Assembly (NCBI GenBank): GCA_905182135.1
Contig: CAJJAG010000006.1
Location: forward strand, 186,001-250,000
DNA: 64,000 nucleotides
Reading direction: 5' to 3'
Source of the DNA: an uncultured Acidimicrobiaceae bacterium
GTDB taxonomy: Bacteria; Actinomycetota; Acidimicrobiia; Acidimicrobiales; UBA10347
Shown here: in pieces, positions 8,971 to 16,484 of the stretch
How positions within the stretch are numbered: position 1 is the first letter of the stretch
Layout of the letters: the number at the start of each line of letters is the position of its first letter
The notes under the pieces: generated by a model
What the model saw: the letters and a program-made list of their open reading frames with translations, nothing else
What the model was told of the DNA's origin: nothing
Database searches by the model: none
Translations under genes and position numbers: made by a program

Positions 8971-9262
8971 ATGAAAGAGGGACCCCCCCCCCCCCACAAT
9001 CAAGCTCAGCCTGTCTGTTGATGAGGTCCTACACGCGACCCGAGCGGTCCGTAAACGCATTTATTTCGACAAACCCGTTGATCTCTCCGAGAAAGCCTGG
9101 GCGATCTGCGCCACTACCGAAGGCAACGCTGCTGCCGAGTTCAAGGGTGGTCACGCCGGACACACAGCCCAGCAAGCACGGGTTACCAGCTCGGCTGCGT
9201 ATCTGCCCGAGGGTGCTCCCGCTATCCACATTATGTTCGAAGCGATAGCAGCGGTCATCTGA
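8971..9262 (+). pseudogene. Nitroreductase-family remnant behind a C13 tract
   Basis: From 8999 to the TGA at 9260 a stop-free frame reads LSVDEVLHATRAVRKR, the usual N-terminus of FMN-dependent nitroreductases. About 45 codons later it gives VTSSAAYLPEG, a segment that in intact relatives lies much further downstream. Most of the FMN-binding core is missing, so the gene has suffered an internal deletion. No start codon remains in this frame. An ATG at 8971 lies one frame away, separated by 13 consecutive C residues (8983-8995). Assignment rests on the two short conserved segments. Confidence 0.6.
8983..8995 (+). repeat. Homopolymeric C13 tract
   Basis: Thirteen consecutive C residues, by far the longest homopolymer I noticed in the window. 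It lies between an ATG (8971) and the nitroreductase-like frame, which would be joined by a net change of +1 C. Either a slippage site inside a decayed gene or an assembly length error. Confidence 0.85.
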
Positions 9263-9298
9263 GATTCTCCACAAGCGTTCGTGGCGCGCCGCTCTAGC

Positions 9299-10087
9299 TC
9301 ACCATGTGCCCAGGAGATGAGCTGCACTCGTGCCACGATCGACATTCAGATTGACGCCATTCACATAACTTGCCGTACGCTGATCTGCCAGAAACAACAT
9401 GGCGCCAACCATCTCCGCTGGCTCCGCAGGGCGGCCTGCCAACGCCACCGCTCGGTCGATAACATCGTCGCCAACACCTCTACGAAAGTCTTGCGACAGC
9501 TGCGTATTTGTGACACCTGGGCACAGGCTGTTCATCCTGATGTCGAGTTCGGATCGCACCTGTAGCCCGCGCCACATCGTGTAGTACTGCACGGCCTGCT
9601 TCGAGAAGCTGTAGCCATCGCCGACGACGTCGTCATGCACAGACACCCAATCTGCTCCAGCATCAAACGAGTCTGCCAGCATGAGCGCCCGGTGATGATC
9701 CGCATTGTCGGCCCAGGGCCGGCCAGCGGTCGAGGCCACATGTGTGACCGAGCCACCACCAGAGATACGAGGTAGCAGCGCTTCAGTTAAGTGCCTCAGC
9801 CCTAGCCAATTGATCGCCATCACTTCGGCTGGGCTAAACCGACCACCGTTGGGGACACCCGCACAGCTCATCAGCCAATCGACTTCGGGCGGCATGAGCT
9901 CAAGAGCGAGCTCAATCGAGGCACTATCGCCCACGTCACAGTGAACCGCTTGAGTGACCGGTGCTGACACTGGCGCCACGTCGAGCGTGTGGACGTTCGC
10001 ACCTGCCTTCAGCAAGCTGTCGACCACTGCGGCGCCAATGCCCGATGCTGCACCGGTCACCACCACGGTGCGGTCTGACAAATCCAT
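9299..10087 (-). CDS. SDR of the coniferyl-alcohol / 3-alpha-hydroxysteroid dehydrogenase type
   Basis: About 262 aa NAD(P)-dependent dehydrogenase. TVVVTGAASGIG binds the cofactor; MSCAGVP replaces NNAG; the catalytic Ser (VTHVASTAG) and Tyr-x3-Lys (YSFSK) are present. The long insertion before the Tyr, containing AGADWVSVHDD, is typical of the group annotated as coniferyl-alcohol or 3α-hydroxysteroid dehydrogenases. The ATG at 10087 was selected because AGGAAG lies 8-9 nt upstream and VVVTG then falls close to the N-terminus; a longer frame reaches into the divergent amidase. Substrate not determinable. Confidence 0.85.
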   Translation of the reverse strand: MDLSDRTVVVTGAASGIGAAVVDSLLKAGANVHTLDVAPVSAPVTQAVHCDVGDSASIELALELMPPEVDWLMSCAGVPNGGRFSPAEVMAINWLGLRHLTEALLPRISGGGSVTHVASTAGRPWADNADHHRALMLADSFDAGADWVSVHDDVVGDGYSFSKQAVQYYTMWRGLQVRSELDIRMNSLCPGVTNTQLSQDFRRGVGDDVIDRAVALAGRPAEPAEMVGAMLFLADQRTASYVNGVNLNVDRGTSAAHLLGTW

Positions 10088-10185
10088 CCACGTCGCTTCC
10101 TGCATGGCTGCCACATTAGGTGAGAGCGAAGCGATGTCGCGAACAAGCGCCTGCTGCTGCTGTCTCTGACCACTAGCGTCTGGGG

Positions 10186-11658
10186 ATGGACCCTTCGGCT
10201 CTGTCCGCACGAGACGCTCTTCGCCAGATGGCACAAGGTGAGATCACCGCTGTGCAGCTCATGACCGCATGCTTGGCCCAAGTAGACCGGATCGACCCCG
10301 TGGTCAATGCCATGGTTATTCGCAACGATGAGTTGGCCCTCGAACGCGCTGCCAAAGCCGACCTAGAGCGCCAGAGTGGCAGAGCCATTGGTCCTTTGCA
10401 CGGCTTGCCAGTCGCCATCAAAGATCTCCACCCAACCGCCGATATGCCCACAACCTATGGCAGCCCAGCTTTTTCGGACCACCAACCAACACAGGACGCT
10501 GGCATCGTCACCCGCATCAAGGCCGCTGGTGGAATCCCGATCGGCAAAACCAACATCCCCGAGCGAAGCATCGGGGCGAACACCGTGAACCCCTTATTTG
10601 GGGCAACGGGGAACCCCTTTGACCCGACCCTCACATGCGGCGGCTCATCGGGCGGCTCCGGCGTTGCTGTAGCTACCAACATGGCGCCGCTAGCAACAGG
10701 CTCTGACCACGGCGGCAGTGTTCGTATCCCCGCGTGTTACACGGGCGTTGTAGGCCACAGGGCAACACCTGGCATCGTGCCTCACGAGTTGCGATCTATG
10801 GCCCAGACCTATTACAGCGTGCAAGGCCCTATGGCCCGCACAGTCGACGACACAGCCTTGCTGCTATCTGTGATTGCTGACCGTAATACAGGCAACTTTC
10901 CTGGCGATCCAATGATGTTCCCCTTGGATGCGTCGTTGTTCGGCGCGCTCGATCCAATCGATCCGTCCGCGCTACGCATCGCGTTCACCGAGGATCTAGG
11001 AGGCGTGCTGGTGTCCGAGCAAATCCGCCAGACATTCCGGGCACGGATCGAGAAGCTCCAAGACGTCGTGGCCGTGTGCGACCCGCATCCCATCGACCTT
11101 CGGCGGGCACCCGACGTGGACTGGAAAGTCCGCAGCGACATCTTTGTAAGCCAGTACTATCAGGAGGCGTCGAGTTGGACGCCTGACTTCAACCCCAACA
11201 TCCAGGCGTCGTACAACGCTGCGCTCAAAATGCCGATGTACGACATCGCTGTGGCCCGGCAAGTCCAGATGGAACTCAACCAGCAGTTCCAACAAATTTT
11301 CGCTGACTACGACGTGTTGCTCTGCCCGGGCGTAAGCGTGCCGCCATTCCCCTGGACGAACCGCAACCCAACCCATGTCGATGGTGAACCGGTCGACAAC
11401 TACATGGCATGGCTCGCTCTCACCGCATCGTTAACTGTTGTTGGCCACCCGGTCACAGCGCTGCCGTGCGGGCTCGACCCTCAAGGGACTCCCTTTGGTG
11501 TCCAGGTCGTTGGGCCGATGTATCAGGACCACCGCTCACTGAGTGTTGCTTCAGCACTCGAGGCCATCTTCGCTACTGATCCAGACACCGCAAGACCAAT
11601 CCCGAACTTCGATTGGCTCACCCAGCAGACGCCAAACTGCCGCTCCGCCAAGATGTAA
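10186..11658 (+). CDS. Amidase-signature-family hydrolase
   Basis: 490 aa amide hydrolase using the Ser-cisSer-Lys triad. The lysine is in GLPVAIKDLHP, the glycine/serine-rich signature is TCGGSSGGSGVAVATN, and the nucleophile region reads ATGSDHGGSVRIPAC. These place it in the amidase signature family with GatA, fatty-acid amide hydrolase and aryl-amidases. It is not GatA: there are no gatB/gatC neighbours and the C-terminal half resembles general amidases. No signal peptide. Divergent from the SDR at 10087; a PIG-L deacetylase follows after about 60 nt and may share the transcript. Confidence 0.9.
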   Translation: MDPSALSARDALRQMAQGEITAVQLMTACLAQVDRIDPVVNAMVIRNDELALERAAKADLERQSGRAIGPLHGLPVAIKDLHPTADMPTTYGSPAFSDHQPTQDAGIVTRIKAAGGIPIGKTNIPERSIGANTVNPLFGATGNPFDPTLTCGGSSGGSGVAVATNMAPLATGSDHGGSVRIPACYTGVVGHRATPGIVPHELRSMAQTYYSVQGPMARTVDDTALLLSVIADRNTGNFPGDPMMFPLDASLFGALDPIDPSALRIAFTEDLGGVLVSEQIRQTFRARIEKLQDVVAVCDPHPIDLRRAPDVDWKVRSDIFVSQYYQEASSWTPDFNPNIQASYNAALKMPMYDIAVARQVQMELNQQFQQIFADYDVLLCPGVSVPPFPWTNRNPTHVDGEPVDNYMAWLALTASLTVVGHPVTALPCGLDPQGTPFGVQVVGPMYQDHRSLSVASALEAIFATDPDTARPIPNFDWLTQQTPNCRSAKM

Positions 11659-11720
11659 CCGAGGCCGCTGTCTCGGACAGCTACGGCTGGGCCTGTGGTC
11701 ACAGATAACCTGCGCCAGGT

Positions 11721-12446
11721 ATGGAACTGCTCGATCTCACCGATGTCCCCGAACGTGTCCTGGTAGTGGTCGCTCACCCCGACGATATCGACTTCGGTAT
11801 AGCGGGCACCGCTGCGGTCCTCATTGCAGCTGGTAGCCATGTGACCTACGCCCTGTGCACCAGTGGCGAAGCAGGCATCCCCGAAGAGATGGATCGGGCC
11901 GAGCTTGCCGAGGTCCGCGAGCGCGAGCAACGCGCTGCTGCAGCAGAAGTCGGCGTGACCGACGTTCGCTTCTTGGGCCAGCCCGACGGGCATCTCGAAG
12001 CCAACCTCGAGTTGCGCAAGGTCATCAGCCGAGTGATCCGCCAAGTCAAGCCCGATGTTGTAATCACACAAAGCCCCGAGCGGCGCTACGAACGTATCTT
12101 TGGTTCACATCCCGATCATCTGGCATGCGCCGAGGCCACCATCTCGGCCGTCTATCCCGATGCCCGCAATCCGCATGCTCATGTTGAATTGATGGCCGAG
12201 GGCCATGAACCGCACGCTGTCGACTGGATCTGGATCACCCAGGGTCGCAAGCCGAACCTTGCGGTGGACATCACTAACGTCATCGACAAGAAAGTTGCAG
12301 CGCTATCGAGCCACAGCAGCCAGGTCGAGTGGATCGAAGACGTCGACAAGCTGCTTCGTGATTGGGCTGCCACGACGGCTGCAAAGCACGGCGTCGCCGA
12401 GCAGGCACCTCTCATCGAAGCTTTCACCAGAGTCCAAACCCACTAG
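11721..12446 (+). CDS. PIG-L/LmbE-family zinc-dependent N-acetylglucosamine deacetylase
   Basis: 241 aa LmbE-like deacetylase. Zinc motif AHPDDIDFG begins at residue 18 and the second metal site is SHPDHLACAE. The family includes MshB (mycothiol synthesis) and Mca (mycothiol S-conjugate amidase), as well as antibiotic-tailoring enzymes. An Mca/MshB-like role would suit an actinobacterium, but no other mycothiol gene lies nearby, so I leave the symbol blank. It lies between the amidase and a small membrane protein on the same strand. Confidence 0.86.
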   Translation: MELLDLTDVPERVLVVVAHPDDIDFGIAGTAAVLIAAGSHVTYALCTSGEAGIPEEMDRAELAEVREREQRAAAAEVGVTDVRFLGQPDGHLEANLELRKVISRVIRQVKPDVVITQSPERRYERIFGSHPDHLACAEATISAVYPDARNPHAHVELMAEGHEPHAVDWIWITQGRKPNLAVDITNVIDKKVAALSSHSSQVEWIEDVDKLLRDWAATTAAKHGVAEQAPLIEAFTRVQTH

Positions 12447-12490
12447 CGTCGCAACCCCCAAGGCAGCCAGCAACTGAGTAGCCTCAACGC

Positions 12491-12868
12491 GTGACTCTTG
12501 GTGGCATTGCAGCAATCATCGCGGCCGTCGTTGCCGTAACAGCGATTGCGTTCGTCTGGTCCCAGATGATGTCGAATCCCGGCACCATGAGCGACGGCAG
12601 CGTCGGGGCAGTAATGGACGGCGGTGAAGACGTGCGCCGGATCGACTTAGGTACACATACTTATGTCGCGCAGCAGGCCGAAGAGCAACTAAAGGCTGAG
12701 GGCTACAAGTGCCGCACCGTGTCACTTGAACAAGGTGCGTTCGGCATCGGTCTCGGCGACCACCATTACCTGGTCTACAACGCCGAAGACGAGGACCGAG
12801 TTCGCTTGGTAGTCGATGAGCTTCTCGAAGACTCTGGTATCAGCTTCGACGACCTCGGCGATACATGA
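12491..12868 (+). CDS. Small single-pass membrane protein of unknown function
   Basis: 125 aa protein with one N-terminal transmembrane helix (residues 3-24, Ala/Ile/Val-rich) followed by a soluble acidic domain. GTG start. The C-terminal part (EEQLKAEGYKCRTVSL, HHYLVYNAEDEDRVRLVVDE) looks like a small αβ fold with alternating strands and helices, reminiscent of DUF2007-type signal-transducing domains but not firmly assignable. Its last codons overlap the start of the downstream glutamine amidotransferase by 4 nt (ATGA), so the two are translationally coupled. I do not recognise the family. Confidence 0.65.
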   Translation: MTLGGIAAIIAAVVAVTAIAFVWSQMMSNPGTMSDGSVGAVMDGGEDVRRIDLGTHTYVAQQAEEQLKAEGYKCRTVSLEQGAFGIGLGDHHYLVYNAEDEDRVRLVVDELLEDSGISFDDLGDT

Positions 12869-13545
12869 TCATCTTCGTTGACTACGAACACGCTGATCGT
12901 TACAAGGACGGCGGCGGGTCCAATATCCAGGCTGCCCGCACCTGGATCAGCTACCGGCTCGAAGATCTCTCAGGAATGCCTTCACTGCTCGTGCGGTGGG
13001 ATCGCATCAGCCTCGAGCTGTTGGCCAAGATCGACGCGCAAGCTATTTTCATCAGCGGCAACGGCTCTGACCCCTCGCTCTATGACGCTGACGCACTGAC
13101 CCCGCTCTACGAGATTATTCGCGATTCTGGCTTGCCGATTTTTGGCTTCTGCGGTGGTCTTCAGTGCTTGGCTCTGGCCTTGGGGGGAGAACTGAGGTTA
13201 CTAGACATTGCTCCGGACGCCGAAGAATCCGACACACTGAAGAAGTGGCCAAACGGCCATTTCGGCGAGGTCGGTTATCGCCCGATTGAGCTTCTTGGCG
13301 AGCACGAACTGCTTGTCGGCCTCGGCGATGCGCCTGTGTTCCGCCACGCCCACGGGCTACATGTTCCCGAGCCACCTTCGGGGTTTCAGGTTCTCGCTCG
13401 CACCGAGATCACTCCGGTGCAGATCATGGTGAACGATGAGACGCGTATCATCGGCACCCAGTTCCATCCGGAGTACTGGACCGACGAACACCCTGCTGGC
13501 AAGACCCTGATCGAGAACTTCATGCGCTGGTCCAGCCTCATCTAG
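12865..13545 (+). CDS. Class I glutamine amidotransferase-like protein
   Basis: 226 aa GATase1 domain protein. The nucleophile Cys96 sits in GFCGGLQCL, and the His201/Glu203 pair in GTQFHPEYW completes the triad. It is a free-standing domain with no synthetase partner, so it may hydrolyse γ-glutamyl compounds or act as an uncharacterised amidotransferase subunit. It is coupled by an ATGA overlap to the small membrane protein upstream. The N-terminal MIIFVDYEHADRY is not typical of GuaA or PuuD. Family secure, substrate unknown. Confidence 0.83.
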   Translation: MIIFVDYEHADRYKDGGGSNIQAARTWISYRLEDLSGMPSLLVRWDRISLELLAKIDAQAIFISGNGSDPSLYDADALTPLYEIIRDSGLPIFGFCGGLQCLALALGGELRLLDIAPDAEESDTLKKWPNGHFGEVGYRPIELLGEHELLVGLGDAPVFRHAHGLHVPEPPSGFQVLARTEITPVQIMVNDETRIIGTQFHPEYWTDEHPAGKTLIENFMRWSSLI

Positions 13546-13597
13546 CGATCCGGCATAGTCAGCTAACCGACACTGCCTGGGACTATTGCGTCCGTCA

Positions 13598-13960
13598 TTC
13601 GCAGGTTTCGGGTTCCCGCCTGAGGCGTTCTCGCCGATCAGCCGCTGGCACCTGCACTACCAGCTGTGCGATGTCGAAGAACTACCCATCAGAACCAGTA
13701 TCGAGGTGGGCCACGTCACCGACTAGCACTGGTTGCAGTGCTTCACACAAGTGTCGATAAACGGAGCGCGACCGTACCTCCACCCGGTTGGTCGCTCATG
13801 GTTTGTCAATGAAACCTATGTCAAATTTGCTGATGCGTCCCTTACCACCAAGCAGTGCACGAACAATCACGTTGCGCGTGCCCACGTTCAACTCAAGGAG
13901 CGTCTCGGCCCGATGGGCGGACTCGAACACCACCGAACCGAATCTTCTACGGTCCCGCTA
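13598..13960 (+). pseudogene. Degenerate IS6-family transposase
   Basis: One frame from 13598 reads FGFPPEAFSPISRWHLHYQL, then DVEELPIRTSIEVGHVTD, a TAG at 13724, then HWLQCFTQ and GRSWFVNETYVKF. This follows the order of IS6/IS26-type DDE transposases (FPPEVI..RWYLRY, DVEELLAERGIEVDH, RWVQRF, W.VDETYVKV). The first catalytic Asp is changed to Asn (NETY). After KFAD the sequence jumps to a C-terminal NNHVARAHVQLKERL-like part in which the catalytic Glu is Ala, so the middle is deleted. No terminal inverted repeats were seen. Clearly inactive, an old insertion scar. Confidence 0.8.
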
Positions 13961-13978
13961 GGTCCTGAAAGGTTTGGT

Positions 13979-14626
13979 CTACGGCGCGATGCGTTCGATG
14001 TGCCAGGAGCTGTCGCGGTAGACGTAACGCAGGCGGTCGTGGAGCCGACTGGGTCGGCCTTGCCAAAACTCGAACATGACCGGCGCTACGCGGTAGCCGC
14101 CCCAGAACGGCGGGCGAGTTATATCGCCTTCGCCGAAGCGGGCCTGCACATCGAGCACCGCCTTCTCGAGCACCGACGGGTCAGCAATCAGGTCACTCTG
14201 CGGTGATGCCCACGCCCCTAGCTGGCTACCACGAGGACGCGAAGCGAAATAGGCGTCGCTCTCTTCGACGGCGACCCGGGTGACGGTGCCTACGATGCGA
14301 ACTTGACGATGCATGGTGAGCCAGCTGAAGAGCAGGCTCGCCTTGCCGGCTGATTCAAGCTCGGCGGCCTTCGAGCTCTCATAGTTCGTGTAGAACACGA
14401 AACCGCGCTCGTCCACGCCCTTCGCCAACACATTGCGGGCATGAGGCCAGCCGCCCTCATCAACCGTTGCAAGAACCATGGCGTTGGGTTCAAAGACGTC
14501 GTTCTCTACCGCAGCCTCGAACCACAAGCGCCACTGCTCCGTTGGATCGTCGTGCATCGATGCGGTGTCAATGGTGCCCACGTCGTAATGCAAACGAAAC
14601 TCACCCAAGTCCATCCTCACAGTCAA
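13979..14626 (-). CDS. pdxH: Pyridoxamine 5'-phosphate oxidase
   Basis: FMN-dependent oxidation of pyridoxamine or pyridoxine 5'-phosphate to pyridoxal 5'-phosphate. 215 aa, the usual length. Diagnostic segments: NAMVLATVDEGGWPHARNVLAKG, VFYTNYESSKAAELE, LLFSWLTMHRQVRI, YFASRPRGSQLGAWAS and the C-terminal FEFWQGRPSRLHDR. The start at 14626 (MTVRMDLGEF) has an alternative ATG four codons downstream. Its 3' end abuts the IS6 remnant; it is divergent from the fluC genes. Confidence 0.95.
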   Translation of the reverse strand: MTVRMDLGEFRLHYDVGTIDTASMHDDPTEQWRLWFEAAVENDVFEPNAMVLATVDEGGWPHARNVLAKGVDERGFVFYTNYESSKAAELESAGKASLLFSWLTMHRQVRIVGTVTRVAVEESDAYFASRPRGSQLGAWASPQSDLIADPSVLEKAVLDVQARFGEGDITRPPFWGGYRVAPVMFEFWQGRPSRLHDRLRYVYRDSSWHIERIAP

Positions 14627-14669
14627 CCATCACTAACCTCATATCGATGCACCGTTGGGGCGAATACTG

Positions 14670-15251
14670 ATGAGTCGCTTCCGGCTAGACGCTGGCGACC
14701 TACTCGCGATCGCTATCGGCGGCGTGCTCGGCGCTAGTGCGCGTTGGGGCATCACGTTTATATCGACCGACGCCACCACCGGCGATTGGTTTGTCTCTGC
14801 CCCAAACACCTCGCTCACCGCCGGGACGACCATCACCGGATCCGAGTCGGTCGGTGCGGGGCACGCGATCGCATCAGCCAGCGGAATCCCAGTCGACACA
14901 TTGACCGTGAACCTTGTGGGTTGCCTTCTTCTCGGTGCGTTGACCTTATTGCTCATCCGGTCGACCACGACTTCCCGTCGCTTGCTCATCGGCGCTGCCA
15001 CTGGTTTCTGCGGCAGCCTGACCACCTTCTCTGCCTTTGCCGTGGAGGTCGCTTGGCTACTACGGGCTCAACCTGTGTTCGCAAGCAGGCCAGTCGGCGA
15101 GAACGTCCGATTCGACCGCGACGTGCCCGGCTTGGCGCTTTATGTGGTGCTCAGCATCGCCGGCGGAGCAGTCGCCTTTGCAGTCGGCCGCATCCTCGCT
15201 GACCGCTTTGTGGGTTCTGCGCCAAACCCCACAATTGGAGAGCCAGCGTGA
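14670..15251 (+). CDS. fluC: Fluoride efflux channel subunit FluC (CrcB), copy 1
   Basis: Small membrane protein forming half of a Fluc-type fluoride channel. About 193 aa with four predicted helices and a longer than usual periplasmic/loop insertion after helix 1. Conserved segments are GGVLGASARWGI, the pore helix LTVNLVGCLLLG, and the phenylalanine-box region GFCGSLTTFSAF. ATG at 14670 preferred over an upstream TTG at 14655. The second subunit starts 4 nt before its stop (GTGA overlap), as expected for heterodimeric FluC pairs. I saw no convincing fluoride riboswitch upstream. Confidence 0.9.
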   Translation: MSRFRLDAGDLLAIAIGGVLGASARWGITFISTDATTGDWFVSAPNTSLTAGTTITGSESVGAGHAIASASGIPVDTLTVNLVGCLLLGALTLLLIRSTTTSRRLLIGAATGFCGSLTTFSAFAVEVAWLLRAQPVFASRPVGENVRFDRDVPGLALYVVLSIAGGAVAFAVGRILADRFVGSAPNPTIGEPA

Positions 15252-15592
15252 CAGCACTCGCCTTTGTAGTGGTGGCAGCGGTGTTCACGCTGATGCGAGC
15301 CGTTCTCACCTCAGGGCAACCTGTTGACGAGATTCCGTGGCGTACTTTTACGGTGAACATCAGCGGCGCGTTCCTGCTTGGAATCGTCGTCGCCTCTACG
15401 TGGTGGAACAATCCCGTCGTGGCCACCACTGCTGGTCTCGGGTCGCTCACGACCTTCTCCACGGTTGCCGCCGAAGCTGCTTCTCTGCTCGATAATGGCT
15501 GTAAAGGCCGTGCAATGGCCTACGTTGGAATAACTGTGGTTGCCGGCATTGCCGCGGCCTGGTTCGGACTCAGTATCGGAGAAATGTCATGA
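15248..15592 (+). CDS. fluC: Fluoride efflux channel subunit FluC (CrcB), copy 2
   Basis: Second Fluc channel subunit of 114 aa, starting with GTG inside the stop of the first. It keeps FTVNISGAFLLG and AGLGSLTTFSTV, the pore Asn and Phe-box region, within four helices. Paired subunits form the antiparallel dimeric channel in the cytoplasmic membrane. Its TGA overlaps the ATG of the following DsbA-like gene (ATGA at 15589-15592), so three genes form one coupled unit. Confidence 0.9.
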   Translation: MTALAFVVVAAVFTLMRAVLTSGQPVDEIPWRTFTVNISGAFLLGIVVASTWWNNPVVATTAGLGSLTTFSTVAAEAASLLDNGCKGRAMAYVGITVVAGIAAAWFGLSIGEMS

Positions 15593-16218
15593 CCGCACCA
15601 GTTGTACTCGAAGTATTCAGTGACTTTCTTTGACCGTGGTGCCATGTAGGCACCGTGCGTGTCGATGAGCTGAAGCGCCGCATGGGCGACACAATCGAGG
15701 TGCAGTGGAAGAGCTTTCTGCTTCGCACCGAACCCAAGGTCACAACGTTGGAGAAGTTCACGGCCTACACCGAGTCATGGCAACGGCCCGCCGATATGGA
15801 ACCGTCAGCGAAATTCACCACCCCGTGGGCATCAGGCGCTACCCCACCGTCGAGTTCGTTCCCGGCACAAATGGCGTGGAAGGCAAGCGCTCACTTCGGC
15901 GACCAAGCCCAACAGCGATATCACCACGCTCTGCTCGATGCGTACTTCGTGCAGAATCGTGACATCAGCAGCGGGCCCGAGCTCGCACAGATCGCCCACG
16001 AATGCGATATCGACAAAGATGCCTTCGTCGAGTTGTTCACCGAACAGCACGATTCGCTGCGTGAAATGGTCGCTGCCGAACACAACGACGCCATCGGCCG
16101 AGGCATCACTGGAGTTCCAAGCGTCATCGTCAACAACAACGACTTCCCAATTCAAGGCGCTCAAGATGTCGAGAACTATGAGCGGCTAATCGCCCGAGTC
16201 ATCGAACGAGGTCTCTAA
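15589..16218 (+). CDS. DsbA/FrnE-family thiol oxidoreductase with in-frame UGA at the CxxC site: candidate selenoprotein
   Basis: Reading from the ATG at 15589 gives VLEVFSDFL, then TGA at 15631-15633, then PWCHVG and about 195 further codons with no stop. DsbA/FrnE relatives read SDFVCPWCYIG there, so the UGA sits exactly on the first catalytic Cys (residue 15) and Cys18 is kept. The rest is intact and family-like, including GITGVPSVIVNN (the cis-Pro loop) and a total length near 209 aa. The ATG overlaps the fluC stop, giving a coupled start. Calling a GTG at 15655 instead would yield a protein without its active site. Sec insertion is inferred; a nonsense mutation is the alternative. Confidence 0.72.
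15635..15692 (+). promoter_or_regulatory. Candidate SECIS-like stem-loops after the UGA
   Basis: Immediately after the UGA a 9-bp stem (15635-15643 with 15649-15657, seven Watson-Crick and two G-U pairs) closes an ATGTA loop. A second hairpin pairs GTGTCG (15659-15664) with CGACAC (15687-15692) around an inner GC-TGAA-GC. Bacterial SECIS elements lie within the coding region just after UGA. The first loop is closer and the second slightly further than the classical spacing, so this is suggestive only. Confidence 0.35.
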
Positions 16219-16484
16219 TCGGCGGGTTCCGCAACCTCTGGACGAGGGACCTCGTGTGGCGTACAACGCCAGGCGAAGGCTTGGCTGAGCAGCGACGACC
16301 AATACCCAAAGTCGACGCGTCCGAGAGCGCTATTGCCAGCGCTTTCATCAGCAATTACGACGCGCGTGGTGGAAGCAGCGTGTACGTCTGTTTGGGGCCC
16401 ATCTGCGAAGAGTTCACCACCTCATGAGCTACAGGAGTGGCACCAACATTTTTGACTAGGCGGCACCCTTTGGGCCTGAACTCT

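Noticed and set aside
13961-14206. Continuation of the IS6-like frame into pdxH
   Set aside because: The frame stays open but antisense to the well supported pdxH gene; the transposase similarity ends near 13950.
14627-14690. A crcB (fluoride) riboswitch before fluC
   Set aside because: The bases around the start (GATG, then CTGATGAGTC) faintly resemble the consensus, but they overlap the start codon and the spacing and pairing elements do not fit.
16219-16484. A small gene between the DsbA-like gene and serS
   Set aside because: One plus-strand frame is open for about 60 codons and ends LGPICEEFTTS, but it lacks a start codon and any recognisable similarity.
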